Shown: piece after piece, positions 14,601-29,600 of the stretch
How the letters are laid out: every line of letters starts with the position of its first letter
Numbering within the stretch: the first letter of the stretch is position 1
From: Limanda limanda
Lineage: Eukaryota > Chordata > Actinopteri > Pleuronectiformes > Pleuronectidae
Assembly: GCF_963576545.1 (NCBI RefSeq)
Contig: NC_083651.1
Coordinates: 20,510,748-20,574,747 of the forward strand
DNA: 64,000 bases
Direction: 5' to 3'
The notes under the pieces: model-generated
Seen by the model: the letters and a program-made list of their open reading frames with translations, nothing else
Database searches by the model: none
What the model was told of the DNA's origin: nothing
Program-made: the position numbers and the translations under genes

Positions 14601-17600
14601 GGTTTTTAAAATGGAGTGAATTGATAGTTTCGATAAAATGTAATGCATTCCATTTTTCCTAAAAATGAAGCATTATCTTCTTCTAGCACACACAGACGGA
14701 AAGCAAAACAGCATTTCATTTTTTAAATGACTGCAACGGATGATTCTTTTTATAATGGATTGGTTTGGGGATTGTTTGTTCTTCTTGCAAGCAGATTTTT
14801 CAATTTCAACCACATTAAAAAGAAAAAAGGAGCAAAACATCATATTTAAGAAACAAGAACGAGAGAATGATAAAGATATTGCATTGGTAATACATAAAAC
14901 AAGGGATCTTTGTCCAACATTTGGGATTTTTGGATGGACTAATTAAGTATTCAGTCATCATTTTATTATAATTTGTCATATGAATACTTTATGGAGCAAT
15001 TTGGAGATGACACTGAATCAGTTGTTGCTCGGTTTTATAATTTTCGAGCTAAAGGATCTATGATAGGAATATACAATTCAAGTGCTTCTAAGATCATGAG
15101 GTCACAGCAGCACTGATTGTTACAGTTCGTGCTCGGTTCACTGCAAAAATAGACGATGAAAATGATCTTTCATGACAGTTTCCATGTCTCTCTGTTGAGT
15201 ATGTTGTAACACTTCCTGTTGCTGTTTCAAAGTAAAAGTACTCTGGTCTTTCCGATGGCTGAATCAATTAATTTCTGTTAAAAAGGTTTTTATTGTTATA
15301 ATCGCAGGACTAGAGGATGCAAGGCTTCATACAGTATAGTCCTGGCATTTAGATGAGTACATAGGCTACTTTTATTTGAAACCTCACATAACAACTTGGC
15401 AGTAGACACGCCCCCTCTGCAACACTACCGCCACGTGCTGCACACTCATCCAGTGGGGGGCCCAGGGTGTAGGACCATGAATGTCACAGTAACTGGGTCA
15501 TGGGGGCTGATTTTTAATTTAGTTCTTCTGTCCTCACTTCTGCTTATATAATATGGGCAAAGAAATGAAACCACATTTCTACAGGATTCATATTCTTTTA
15601 TTACTTTGGCTGCAGAGAGATTTAGCTCAATCCTCTTGTCTGACAATCGTCCCCCGACTGTCTGCATGTCAGTCTCATTTCTCATCAGATCTAGTGCAGC
15701 TTGGTTTCGTAAGGTATCTGTTTGTGCATGTGTTGTCTGAGCTCTGGAAAAAAGGGTACAAATCCCTGTTGTTTTTGATCAGGGTGGAGTGCTACAGAAA
15801 TAAGCGAGCCAAGACATTTGGCTCCCAGGTGGCTGAGTCAGTTGTTTTTGCTTGAATTCAGCGGCAGTTCGAACATGGTCTCGGGTTACGGACCAGCACT
15901 CCTGAGGGAAAAAAATACAAACACTGAATAGCATTTGTATACTATTTAGGAAGAGATTGTTTTGTGTCTCTAGTTTCAATAAGAGTCTGTTTCCTTCGCT
16001 CGACACATCCTGCATGAGATGTAATTGTAACAGAGCAGAAGAGAATATTTGTTCCTACTCAAAACCCAATTAACTACACAGGAGTTTACGCCTTGAAACC
16101 ACCAAAAATGTCAAACACATTTCAAAAGGTGGGTTGCACAGTCAGAGACAGCAGCTTTAAAGTGAGGGCTCTGTTTTTTCCCCTCTTCCATCCACTGGCT
16201 AGAGCAGCCTGCTGTGGCTAATTGGTAGAGCAGGCCCCAGGATGGAGAGCAATTAGAAAAGGTCAGTCCTGCTGCATCACCTCTGCTTAATTACATCTGA
16301 ACGCAACATTCCACATAATGAGCTTTCAAGTGGATGACCATCAGTTTAAGTGCGGCAGATGGAGATCCTTCACCCACCCGCAGATCACCCTAATTTATCC
16401 AGGAGTCTTTTTTTGGGTGTGTGTCGACAACTGCTCATGCGATCGACTTCAGACTAGGCAGGTGTGTTGCTAAGGACACAAGGAAGTGCAGTGACAACGG
16501 AAGTTTTGTTGGCGGGATCAGAGAGTGTTGAGACGGCAGCTCTAACCTTAACACAACCCCAGTGTTTCCCCAAGAAATGCAAAAGCAGCAAGTAAAAAAG
16601 TTCATACTCTGAAACATTTGATCATGTTATCTGTGACCTTTGCAAAAATGGATTGTGAATATCAAGTGTGATTCGTTGCTGCACTTTCATTTTCCTGGAC
16701 ATGGAAGATTTTGTCACATGTGATTTAATTGGTGTTTTTTTTCCACACACCGTTGTGGAAAACCAAAACATAGTTTCTTGTATTAGCATTTTGAATTGCA
16801 ATTAAGCAGGTTTTTCAGAGGAAGTGATGAAGCCAACCAGTTGTTAGGACTTTGCGTCAGTGGTTCCGTCTCGACTCCCCTGTGAGGTCCAGGTGTCGGC
16901 TATGCTTCATTTGGGATAGTCGACCACCAGTTGCTTTAGGGTCAGGGGTCGTGTTGTTGTGTCGCAAAACTCAGTCTCTGCTCCTTTATCTTACTTTGTC
17001 CTCCAGCAGCTGCTGTGGTTAGTGCTTTGTCCTCTAACAGCCTTTACAATTAAGAGACCAACTCCATAGAACCGAATTATAACTTTAACACACAACTCAC
17101 CCACTCACATGCAACAGAAAAGCATCAAGCATCAAAGCACTAGTTGCCAAATAATGGTAAGAAATGCTGTGTATGTTGGCAAAACAAATTGGAAAGTTAT
17201 TTTGATTCATGAGATAAATCCTGTGAAAGCTACAAGCAGCAGTTTACTGACTTCCACTGCATGAAAGAGAAAATGAGAAACGCCCACTAACCTCAGAAGT
17301 TCACTCCAAGCTGTTTGCCTGAGCTTTAGTCAATGCAGCGTCGACAAAGTTTCCAGTTCTACTCCCAAAAACTGAAAGGTCAGTAAATGACCACCCAGAA
17401 ACTGTTACACCTGACAAAGTCAATCACATCCTGACCTGTGGATATAAGAGATGATGAAACTGTAAAATGACCAGTCAGACATTTGGAAATGAGTCATTAT
17501 TTATTTCATCTGCTTCTAGTCGCTGCTTAACACAGATCTGTGTAAATAAAAGTGAAGCAAGTAGTTGTAATCATTGTGATAATAATATGGAGTTAAACTG

Positions 17601-20600
17601 TCAGTATTTGTACAATTGTCAGTTCTAGCACATGAGGTGTGTTGTTGTTGCTGAGTAGCCAGAGGCATGGTACCTCTCTCTGCCAAAGAATAATTAAAAT
17701 CATACCTGCAGCGCCAAGTTACAGGGAAAATACTGGTATTTCAAGTTTGAAATCTTTTTTATTGTTAGTTTTGACAGATTGTTGGATTGATGGTGTAAAC
17801 TTTGGCCTATCACAAACGAAGCTGAAGTATATAAACTAGTGAAGTCAAGGGGAAAATGTCCCAAAAATGATCTGACCACTGACATTCAGCTCCTTCGTTG
17901 GATGAAGTTTTCTCTATCTGTCATTCAACCATTTTCATGACACTTTGCAAAGCATCTGACCTGGTATTAACATCCGATTACGAGTGGACACCATGAAGTG
18001 TGAACACACCCAAATATGTCCTCAATTCGTCCTGAGAGCCGATCATGTCACATCACATCAATACACGCATGCTGCAACATTATTTTTCGCTGTGTGAACC
18101 CCGATGCTACCTGAGCCTCTGACCTGCTACAGTTTCACAATGAATCAAACTTATTTTAAGTCTGTTCACTGACCATACAGGGATTTGTCTGTAGCCACAT
18201 GGTATCACACCACAGAATGATTTCAGTTTTTTCAAGTAGGCAAAATCTTTCTTCAGAGTCGATCTGTGTGCTCTGCTTTCATTGATTCATTCAATCACAA
18301 GTGGTCACAGGAGACACATTCAGGACACATTTTAATACCAGATGTGATCGATCCCTCAGGTCTTAACTGTGTCTATGAACCTTTCGAAGCACTTTATATG
18401 CTCATTAAGTCAATGAGAGTGTGGCTGATTAAAAAAGTTGCAACTATCCCTGTCAGGTTTGGGTTTGCTTTTTTCCTGACATTGTTAGCTTGCTGTTTTG
18501 CCTCTGGTGAATTAAAAACAAATATGACAATGTAGAGCAGAGGAAAATCTGGCAAACGCCCGCTGATAAGAACCCCAGGTGCCAGGAAGAAACTCAACGT
18601 TCCACAGACATTCATTGATGGCTCAACATCCCTGGCTTAGGTTGTTGGGGTCTTCAGAAAAACAAATGCATGCAGTCAGTTCCTGGTCTGTGATCTTTTG
18701 ACATTCATCCTCTTTTTATTCCATCAGCTGCTAGAAACATCTAGTTACCAGTTTTACCCCATGGATAAATGCTTCCTCAGAGTCTTTCTCATCCAGCTTT
18801 GTATCTTTTATTACTCTTGGGTTGAACCTCTGCATCCTTGTGTTCTCTGGAGTTTAGCTCTATAGAGACCACTGGCCCAGGTGTTGGTCTTAGATCTGTG
18901 TCTCGAAACTAGACCAAGGCACCAGAGAACACCCCACTGAGCAGAGTGGAAGGTTTTGGACTCTCCTCTTTGACTTGCAGGTATTTACCGCAGGTGTTAC
19001 ATCCTTGTCAGTCACACTTCAGTGAATTTGCCTGGCGATTCCTCTGGCATGCCGCCGATGCCGCCGCTACAGGACCTGGAGTCTGCAATCCTGCCAAGAA
19101 TTTTCTCTTCTATAAACTGACATACGAGTGGGTGTGGAGGAAACTTGAGAGAGGCAGAGTGAAAAGGGAAAGTAGGGTCAGCTACTATGAGAATTTCTGT
19201 TATCTCTGCATTACTGATCCAAGTATCCCGTGAGAAATACAAACACGGGCCTGAATGTGCTTGCACAAGGAGCAGAGCTTGATCGCCAAAGAGTGATTTG
19301 ATTTGAAATCAGAATCTATAGTTAAGGCACGCAGCAACACACACAAACACACACACACACAGACACGCACACACACAGAATAAGAAGAAGACATGACATT
19401 GACCTACTTTGATTTTCTGGTGACTTAACCCGAACTGTATCAATAGTTACTATTTGCCTATACCTAACCCTCACCTTAACCAAACCTAAAACCAACCTTA
19501 AAACATGTCTTCACCTCAAAATGTTACAATAATTATAATAATTCTTGCAATGGGGACTTTACACACACACACACACACACACACATGCTGTGATCAAGCT
19601 CCAACTATCACCTCATTCTCAGCTTTGCCTCAATATGTTGATAATTATATTACACTGAATAATTTAACTTGAATCCAGTCTTAATAAGGGTAATAGAAAG
19701 TGAAATGACTTTTGATTAAATAACTGGCAGAGACACTGTCTGGCAGCCGTGTGTATGTGTTTGTGAAGCTTCTCGCCAGCTGTGTGTGAATCTGGGTCCG
19801 GTGCCCAAATATCAATCTTGAATTGTCAGCAAAAAAAGAGGAATAGTGTGTTTAGAGAAGAAACAATGAGGTTCAGAGGGAAATTAATCTGGGAAAACTG
19901 ATGATTATTTGCAGTGAGGTGTCCTTGTATGCAAACACATATACCAACAGATTTCAATGTAATACTGCACTGTTGAGGTCAGGTCACTGTGGTCTGCATT
20001 TACAAGCCAAGGTTAGCAGAAACAAAAGCAGAACTGCAAATATCGTGCATAAGTCATGACGTAATCACACTCAGGCCACTAACATGCATGCACGCTGCAC
20101 ATGCACATTAAACATTATTGCTGTAGCAGCGTTGGACGTGAGTATCAGTCGCTGTGTTTCAGTCCTGCGTGCTTCACAGCAGATTCTAGCCTGTGCTGCA
20201 TTAGCCTCGTCCAAGGTGACTGGTGCCCCACAGAAGTGCATTACTATAAGCCCAGCAGCACCAAGAGCCATCTAATTAAAAGAACATGCTACATGCTGGC
20301 TAATCCTAGACGGATGAAGCATCAAAGGCTGCCAGGTCTGTGCCTGATTATCAGTGGTTACTAAAAGTGTATTTGAATTTCAGTGAAATAATGCTAGAAA
20401 GACTTTCCATTATTTATATCTTAATATCAAATGATTGAGTCTAAGCGGTTCGGATCCCAGTGGAGTCCTCTTTTTTTTTTCATTACAAGCAAATATCTCT
20501 CACCCTGAGGACTATCTGCTTAGATGTAGATTGATATATGAACAGTCTGAAGCCTTGATCCTGAAGTCGTGGTTAATTTCTGCTGAGGATCTGTCTCTGT

Positions 20601-23600
20601 GTATTTGTATGCGTTTATTCGTGAACACATCCCCAGACACAGAGTTACTAAAAGGCAGGTTGCTGGCTCCTCTAACTGCACATGACAGCTGACACAATTG
20701 TAGGTTTTCTTGCCTGTCTCTCAGTGTCTGTGTTTGCACACGTGTGTCTCTGCAGGGGTGCTGTGGAACCTGTCGTCGTGTGACGCGTTGAAGATGACAA
20801 TCATCCGGGACGCCTTAACCACCCTGACCAACACTGTGATCATCCCTCACTCCGGGTGGAGCAGCTCCACCTTCGACGACGACCACAAGCTGAAGTTCCA
20901 CTCGTCACTGGTGCTGAGGAACACCACAGGCTGTCTGAGGTGAACCACCTGATGAACCCGCTGGACACTAGCACCTCACTGTGGACTTCTGACGCTATTA
21001 CATCCAGTCGGCAATCAGCTCGTACTGTGTTAAGGATTTAACAGTGAACACATTTTTAGAGATCTATTAAAAGTAACACTTACATTCCTAACAGCTCCAG
21101 AATGGTCTTTGCTTTGTCATAAATAGTTTTTTGTTAATATTCAAAAACAAAAATCTATGTTTACATTATGGATCATTAACTGTGTATTCTATAGACAAAA
21201 TTGCTGTAGTCACATCTATGTATAGCTACATTTATGCTTATGGTTTGTGTTTATCTAGTTATATTTAGTTTGGTATTTACTCAGCTAAGTGCTATAATGA
21301 CTCCCTTCCACACACACACTTCATACATTATTTATGGTGTGCGGGGATGGCATTACTGATTCTAGTGGAATAAACACACACACACACAGCTGTCATTTTG
21401 TGTGTTTGTATATGCTCATTTGTTTGTTGAACAAAGACTCAACTCCAAGGCTCAATTTGTGTGTGTGTGTGTTGTTTTTAAAAGGAACCTGAGTTCAGCC
21501 GGCGAGGAGGCCAGAAAACAGATGCGCGTGTGCGAGGGCCTGGTGGACTCACTGCTCTACGTCATCAAAGCCTGTGTAAACACCTCTGACTTCGACAGCA
21601 AGGTACGCACCCACTCAGGCTCCAGCACAAACACACACACTCAGCCGAGAGGAAAACATGCTGCCACATGATAAGAGGCTCTGGGGAATAATCCTACTTA
21701 CCCCTGTTTGAATCATTTTATTGCCTGAGTCTAAATGACCCTCACCGCAGCCAACAGCAACTGTTTCATCTGCTTTTTTTCACCCAATGCACGAGCCATA
21801 CTTGCACAATGTTTGACATTCAGAATCCAATGCAGAAGATGAGCTCATTCACCTGTTATACAGTATATTAGCATCTTTCTTCTGTGGTAGCGGTAGAAAG
21901 GAGATCAGACCTCTCAGACATGCATCTGTGCTCTGTAAAAAAAAGTCAGACGCTCATTGCACTGTGGAGATCATCTCCCGTGGGATAGAGCCCATTAATT
22001 TTGTCAAACATATATGCTCATTGACATTCTGTGAGGCAAAGCCTGTACAGAGCTCACACAGCGTGGAATTAAATCCATTTGCTCTGGTCCAGATATTCTT
22101 TTGAACTGAAATCTCATGGGCACCGTATCTAATTGATTTGTAAGGCAGCGAACAGCAGGTCTGTGTACCACCCAAACTCCTCTCTCTCTCTCCCTCCACC
22201 GGCCCCCCAGATTGTGGAGAACTGTATTTGCACTCTAAGGAACTTGTCCTATCGTCTGGAGCTGGAGATGCCGCCGTCCCGGCTGATCGGGGGGGAAGAG
22301 CTGGATGGCTTACTGGGCAACGAGTCGCCCTGTAAAGAGCTGGACTCCAGCTGCTGGGGCAGGAAGAAGAAGAAGAAAAAAAAGAGCTTGCAGGAAGACT
22401 CGGTGAGTGAGGTGCTTTTTAATAGAGGCCCAGAGTTTTAACATAGGCAAAAAACTTCACACTGTTCATATTTAATCAATGTGTACGTCAAGGTCAATGG
22501 AACTTATTGGATTATTCTTTTCCTCTGCGACAGCCCAACTGGATGCACTACGTTTCAAATTTGGTACGAAAGTTCACTTGGACTCAAGGATGAATTGATT
22601 TTCATCATGTGAGGTTAAAGGTCAGGGTCGCGGTGACCTCCTGATTTGTGAATCTGAGAAATCTGGAGGGAATTTCCTCACATTTCACACAGATGTTCTC
22701 TTGCACTCAAAAATTAGATGATTTTGGTCAAAGGTATACACATTATAGATATGGACAAACAAAGTTCAAACGTTTGCGGAAGTATTCTAAAATGCTGACT
22801 GGGCAAATCTATGTTAATACCGTCAGAGAGAAATGGTTATCATGTCGCTTTAAGGCTATTTTCCACTGTACATTGTATATTATGGACTAAACACTTTGAT
22901 TCTGTGCTCAGTGGGACGGTGTGGGACCCATCCCCGGCTTCTCCAAGTCTCCCAAGGGAGCAGAGATGTTGTGGCACCCTGCCGTGGTTAAACCATACTT
23001 AACACTACTGGCTGAAAGCTCAAATCCTGCCACTCTGGAGGGGGCGGCTGGGTCTCTTCAGAACTTGTCAGCCGGCAACTGGAAGGTACAATACTAGTGC
23101 TTGTGTATGTGTGTGCGCTCAAAGTAATACACACATCCTCTTCTGATTGTATATACACTGTTTAATGTGATATCTGAGGGAGTAAAGCATCAGGATTTAA
23201 CAGCTCACGTCCTTTGTTTCAGTTAAAGCGGACGTCTGTTTTACACTTGAAATCACTCAAAGTGCAACGTGCACTTCCCTGTGTTTGTCGTCTCAACCCT
23301 TTTACTGTCTGAATGCCTTTGGTGTGTGTGTCTTTGTGTGTGCAGTTTGCAGCATACATCCGTGCAGCGGTGCGTAAGGAGAAGGGACTGCCCATCCTAG
23401 TGGAGCTGCTGCGAATGGATAACGACAGGGTGGTGTGTTCGGTTGCCACCGCGCTGAGAAACATGGCACTGGATGTCAGGAACAAGGAACTCATAGGTGA
23501 GAAATGACGCTGTCAAACCGCAAACTTTTTTCAGAATTCTGCCTTTCTGAAGGAAATTATAGCAAACATGAAGGTACAGTGTGCAGGATTTCAGGGGATC

Positions 23601-26600
23601 CTTTGGCAGGAAAAAAACATATTCATAATTCATCAATGTTTAATCGCCTCAACCTAACAATCATTGTGTAATGAGTGCAGAATGATTCCTTCATATCTAC
23701 ACAGGGGACTTGTCCTTTTCCATGGAAGCCACTTTGTTGCACCACCATGTTTTTATAGTAACATAAAACCCAACACTGGCATAAAAATCCCTCTGGGGTG
23801 AAGTACAGGCCTCATGCAGTTTCATAATGAACTGAGAATGTTTTTACATTTATTAATGTGTCACTTGGTTTATGGAAGGCTGCTGTTTTTGTTTTTATTC
23901 ACATTTCAAATTAATTAGCTCTTATCTCATTTTAGAACTGTTCAATCAACTCCTTATAAAGGATCCTAGGGAAAATTCTAATAATACCAAATACACAGTG
24001 AAGGACAGTATTGTGAAGATTTTGAATATAAACTGAAGTGGTTATTCAATATTTCATCTAAAACTATTTTGCATATGTCCACTGACAAAAAGAACAATGT
24101 TGAACTGTGTGTTTAACATGAAACAGAACCAGGGTGGTTCTTTATCCCATTTAACTGCTGGTTATTATTTTCCATTCCACCTAACAGTCTAATCTAAAAA
24201 AAAAACAAGGCTCTTCTCTCTCTGTGGGATTAATGAGGAGGGACAGTTCCAGCAAGGCAGGGAGAAACGCCTGAGGATGAGCTGCAGTTTTGGTCTGAGG
24301 CGCTTTGTGTTGTGTGTAGGTGGGAGGTGGGGGGGGTTACATGTGCTGCATGCATTCAGGTCCTTAAGTGGGGCTGCCTGGCTGAGGGAGAGATAGGGGG
24401 AGCAATCCTCTTTTAACAGAAGACGCCCTTGTAGTGGTGATTCAATGTCATTCAGGAAAACTGCCTACCTCACTGCAGTTTCAAGCAAAGTCACTCGTAA
24501 TGCAGGAATTGTTTAATGTAGTTGCGATGTGCACTTATACATTATGTAACGTGTTTACAAAAACAGCAGTGTACGTGTGTTGACCTCCTCCTCTCCTCTC
24601 TGTGTATTAAGCTTCTGCCCACATGCCCAATTTACAATATGTCAAAATGTATGAGCTGCACGTCTCACTCTCCCTCCTCCCTCTCAGGGAAGTATGCGAT
24701 GAGGGACCTGGTCAACCGTCTCCCCGGGGGAAACACCACCCTGCTGTCAGATGAGACCGTGGCGGCCATCTGTTGCACCCTGAACGAGGTGACCAGCAAA
24801 AACATGGAGAACGCCAAGGCCCTGGCCGACACGGGCGGCATCGAGAAGCTGGTCAACATCACCAAGGGCAGAGGAGACAGGTGTGCTACAGCAGCAAGGA
24901 TTTGTCCCAATGCTTTTTCTTTTTTGTACACAGTGATACAAGACTCGCTAAAACGTCGATTCAAACTCTCACACAAACATGTTTACAGCCAAATGTGTTA
25001 GTGGCTCGGCTGCACACACTGTATTGGACATTGGAGAGTAGGTGGTTTACATTAACACACACACACACTCATACATTTAAATGCTTGCAGAAGGAGAAGC
25101 TGTAGCCACAGGGAAGGTGGTTTGTGTGCATTGAGCGTGTGTTTCCCTGTGGACTGATGGCAGCAGTCTATTTCTAGCCTGCTATATATTCAGTAATGTT
25201 CCAGGTTAAAACACACTGAGGACACTCTCTTCCATCAGTCACTCTCAGGGTCCGGTTGGATTTCTGCATCTGTTTATCGATTCTAGTTCTTTTATCTGTT
25301 CCTTGTTTCAACTCCAAAAGAGGTCAAATGTTGAAATGACAAAATGATCTTTATATCTTTTAAGCAGTAACTCAACAATCACAGACTAAAAAGTATTTAC
25401 TATTTCCTATATACATTAAATCGCATGATGCAAAAAGCATCTGCATAAAACTCTTTAGAAATAGATTGTGAAAGTCTTCAGGACTGTTGAGGATATGAAA
25501 TTGATGGACTGGTGGATTTTTTGTCAGTGACATGATACAGTCAATGAAAACGGATGTGTCTTCAGCCCGAACTGGACCCTAAATACAACCCCAGTTACTT
25601 CCTCTCTTCTCTTCTTCTCTACCTCATTCTTTAATCTTCTCTCTCCCTTCTTTCTGGGCCTCATGTGTCATGTTTCACATTGTTGTGGTGTTATCCATGC
25701 ATGGACATCTATCCACGTCTCAATTCCCAAAGCTAATTGTAGTGTTCTACAATATTTACTGTGTTATTTATGATGTGGCTGAATTGTTTTAATCAGCACT
25801 GAAAAGGATTCTTTTTTTGCCTGTGTTCCAGGTACTCTATGAAGGTGGTGAAGGCAGCTGCTCAGGTGCTGAACACACTCTGGCTGTACCGGGATCTACG
25901 TATCATCTATAAAAAAGTAAGGACGTTGTGATGTTACTTGTGTTCAATCACTGATTTATTATGTTAAAACTCATGTAGCCAGTTTAATTTCTTTTCATGA
26001 GTAATATTGTAACATGAGTGCAACAGGTTTCAACTGGAAACAGTCGTAAAAAAAATACAGCAGATTCAAATGGTTTAATCATTGGTACCTTTTAGCAATA
26101 TGGACGAACTGAGGACCATAAGGCAGAGGAGTTTTTCAAGTTTCCCCTGTGACCAAAGGAAGGACATATTTAAATGTACCACAGATTTGTTGTACAACAT
26201 CCAGCACTGTTCTTACTATTCATACTTTTTCGTCTCTGTTCTTCCCTTCCAGGACGGATGGAACCAAAACCACTTCCTCACTCCTGTGTCGACACTTGAA
26301 AGGGACAGGTTCAAGTCCCAGCCCACCCTCCCCACCAGCGCCGTTCAGATGTCCCCAGTCAACCACCCTGGTATGTTCTTTCAGCCTCAGTTGCAACCCG
26401 ATGGAAATAGAAACCGCCGGCGAAACAGGAAAACCTCTGGAATTTAATGTCCAAATGTTTTTCTCTCTTCCACAGCTGCCAGTGCCACGTCGTCTCCGGC
26501 AGCGCTGGGCATCAAAGAGCATAGAGACACTATCAAAGATTACCAGAGAGCACAGTCAACTATGCAATTTTATAATTTCCAAGGGGACAACAGTATTCAT

Positions 26601-29600
26601 AAAAATCAGTATACAGGTAGGAAGAGCGCACATCTGGAAGCCATTGAAACTGCAAACATCTTGTATTCAGCTGCTCTTTCCAATCGTGTTCAAACCAGAT
26701 ACCCTCTCTGCACCAGACAGTAATCACAAGCTCCCCTCTGGTCGCCCCTGTGCAGAACGTTATCTGCTTTATCCCTCATAACACCCAGCAGATTCCACAG
26801 CCGGCCTCCTCTTCCTGCCAGTGCAGCCCTCCCTTATCATCCCCACCAAAGCCTGGCAGCCCTGAGACAGTCACTCAGTTTGATTCACAGCACTTCAGAG
26901 CTGGTTTTGTGCTGCACAGCAGTAATGTGGACTGACCAGCCAGTGGCGGACGCACACACAAAGACACGCACTACAATACTGCCGTTGTTAGTGGGCCCAA
27001 GTTGCAGCTTGCAGCTTGAGTGGGCACCCGGACATCAGACGAGCGCTCTGGCCAGCCTCCGCTGGTCGGTGGGAGCATGGGGGGGAGGGCAAAGTCAACA
27101 GAATGAGCTGCAGCCTCCACATCACATAGCAAAGTGGAAATTGAGTTTCAGGATTCCACTGGATGGATGGAGTGCCAAAGCAAAATCCCGTCCCATGGGC
27201 TGTGTAAACAACAGACCAGTTGTGGCCAACTCTATTATTCGCTGTTATTTCTCTCTCCAGATCAGCGTCACACTTTTTGAACTAATGTCTGCTAAATACA
27301 GACATTTGCCCTCTGGGGATGATCTGACTTTTTCACTGATACCAAATGAAGTGGGTTTGCATTAAGTCCAACTGTTTGATAAACACTAACACACCTTTTA
27401 TTTGTACTCTTTTCCAGGGTCTGTAAAGCCTTCTTCATATTACTACCCATCGCCCACGAGAGAGGAGCCCAGGAGAACACAGGTAAATACAAATGCTCTG
27501 AATTCTCATCTGCTGCTTGTATTTCTGCTCTTATTCCACCTGCTCAAGTAGCCAATCAGGTGGAAATGAACCCATATCTGACTGTTTATATAAATATTAT
27601 CATGTTAACAGTGTAACTAAATGATAAGGGCAACGCAAAACGTGATGGCATCAGCTGAATTACACACATTCAAAACATCATTAGCAATAAGGCTGCATCT
27701 AATGCTTATTTTTTTCATCAATTAATCTGATGGATGTTTATTTTTATTATTATAATTATTAATTTGATAAAATGCCAGAAACAGAGAAAAATAAATGTTA
27801 CAAACTCTCACACACAAAGATGATGTGTGTAGATTGTTTGTTTGTTTTGAGCACCAGTCCAAAAGCCACTAATTCGATTTTCGGTGAAATAAAACAGAGA
27901 ATAATCAAATTGCTCAATCGATTCATCAGTTAATCGTTTGAGATCCAATTTGCTTCAATGTTAAAACACAGAAAGTAACTGCAGGTATGAACCTTTTAAT
28001 AAATAGATTAATTTATTAATTAATTAATTAATATTTTCCTCTCTGGAAACTGTTAACAGTCCAGGTACAAGTTTGTTAGATTGAGATCCTCTCATCGTGC
28101 TGTACCAAGCTGGCGAGGACGAGCAGCTCTTCCGACCCGCCTCACTAACACAAAGAGACTGACACGTATTCGGCTGCAGATAAATGGCGACGCTGGGAAC
28201 AGCCCTGCACGTCAGCTATTGTATGAGCCAGAGTGGATGTGACTGCTGGGATTGGGGTAGTCTGCGTGCATCTCAGGCATCTGTCACTCCGGGACACGTC
28301 CGTCCGGGCCAGAGAACAGGGGACAGTGAGGAAGGAGACGGGGGAGTTTCTCTCGTGTCCTTCATCACATCACATTTAGATTTGCTAACGTGTGAAGGCA
28401 GCCATTATCCCATTTACATCAGACAGAGAATTTTAATTAAACTGCTGGGTTGGTACCTGTTGTGTTAGTGCTCTCAAACTTGTGGGCGAGAAGGGGATTG
28501 ATTAACAAAATATTGCAGTTAAACAAAAGTTCACTTCTCCAGGATGTAACTATATGTTATGATATTTTATCGCAATCATGTTGATCATTGATTTGTGGTG
28601 TTTTTATCCTTTTATGTGTAGTTAGTTGACAGTAGTGGAAGAAAACTTGATATAAAGAAATAGTTAAGAAAACACTTTTTAGTTGCTTTTTTGCCGTGAA
28701 TTGAACAAGATGGTTGATATCATCGTCTTCACTTGTCGGGCAAACATTAGAGACGTTACTGAGGGGAAGTGTTAACATGTTATTAGAAAACACAAGAAGC
28801 TCAAACCTGTCCTTAAAATAATAATCCTCAAGATTAACGAAATGACGAATGTAGTTTAATACAGCAGTAGAGTTGCTGTGCTGAGGAGCGGGAGGTGTCC
28901 TGCTTGTCTCCATCTTACTGCTCCTCTGACTCGGTCCTATTGTATTGAACTGCCGTGGTCAGCACAAATCTCAGCGACAAATACACTGCATTTCCTGTGA
29001 ATGCTTCTAATATTAGACTTTTATTATGAGGCAGCAGAAGTCCTGACTCTGCTTTTTCCCTGTTCCCTGCCCCTACTTTCACACTAATTCTCTCCTATCA
29101 AATAAAGGTTTAATGCCCCAGAGAAATTCTCGGGGGAAAAAAAGAGGAAAAATTTGCAATATTACAGCAGCAAGAGTCAAAATAGGCATCAGTAAGTACA
29201 ATGCAAAACTTAGGTGTTAGTATAATCATTCTTAAGTTTATGAAAGAAAAATATGGATTAGAGTGGAATGGAATAAAAACTCATATATCCAGTGAATGGA
29301 TTGCACACACAGAATGAATATTGCATAGTTACATTTAAAGCAAGTTGCCGTGGATCCAGACAAAGCGGCAGATCCAGGAATTGCTTTATCATTTTATTTT
29401 AACTTTTAAAACGACTTGAAGGGATTATTTTTTTTCAGTCGAGCGATGACACAGACGAGCTGCTGTTGTAATCAAGCATTTTAATCACACTAAACATTTG
29501 TAACAATGACGCAAAGTGTTCATTTAGGCCATTCGTCCAATTTCCTGAGAGGTTTTGTGAGGAATTTTCTGTTGATATAATATGGAAGTATTATAATTGT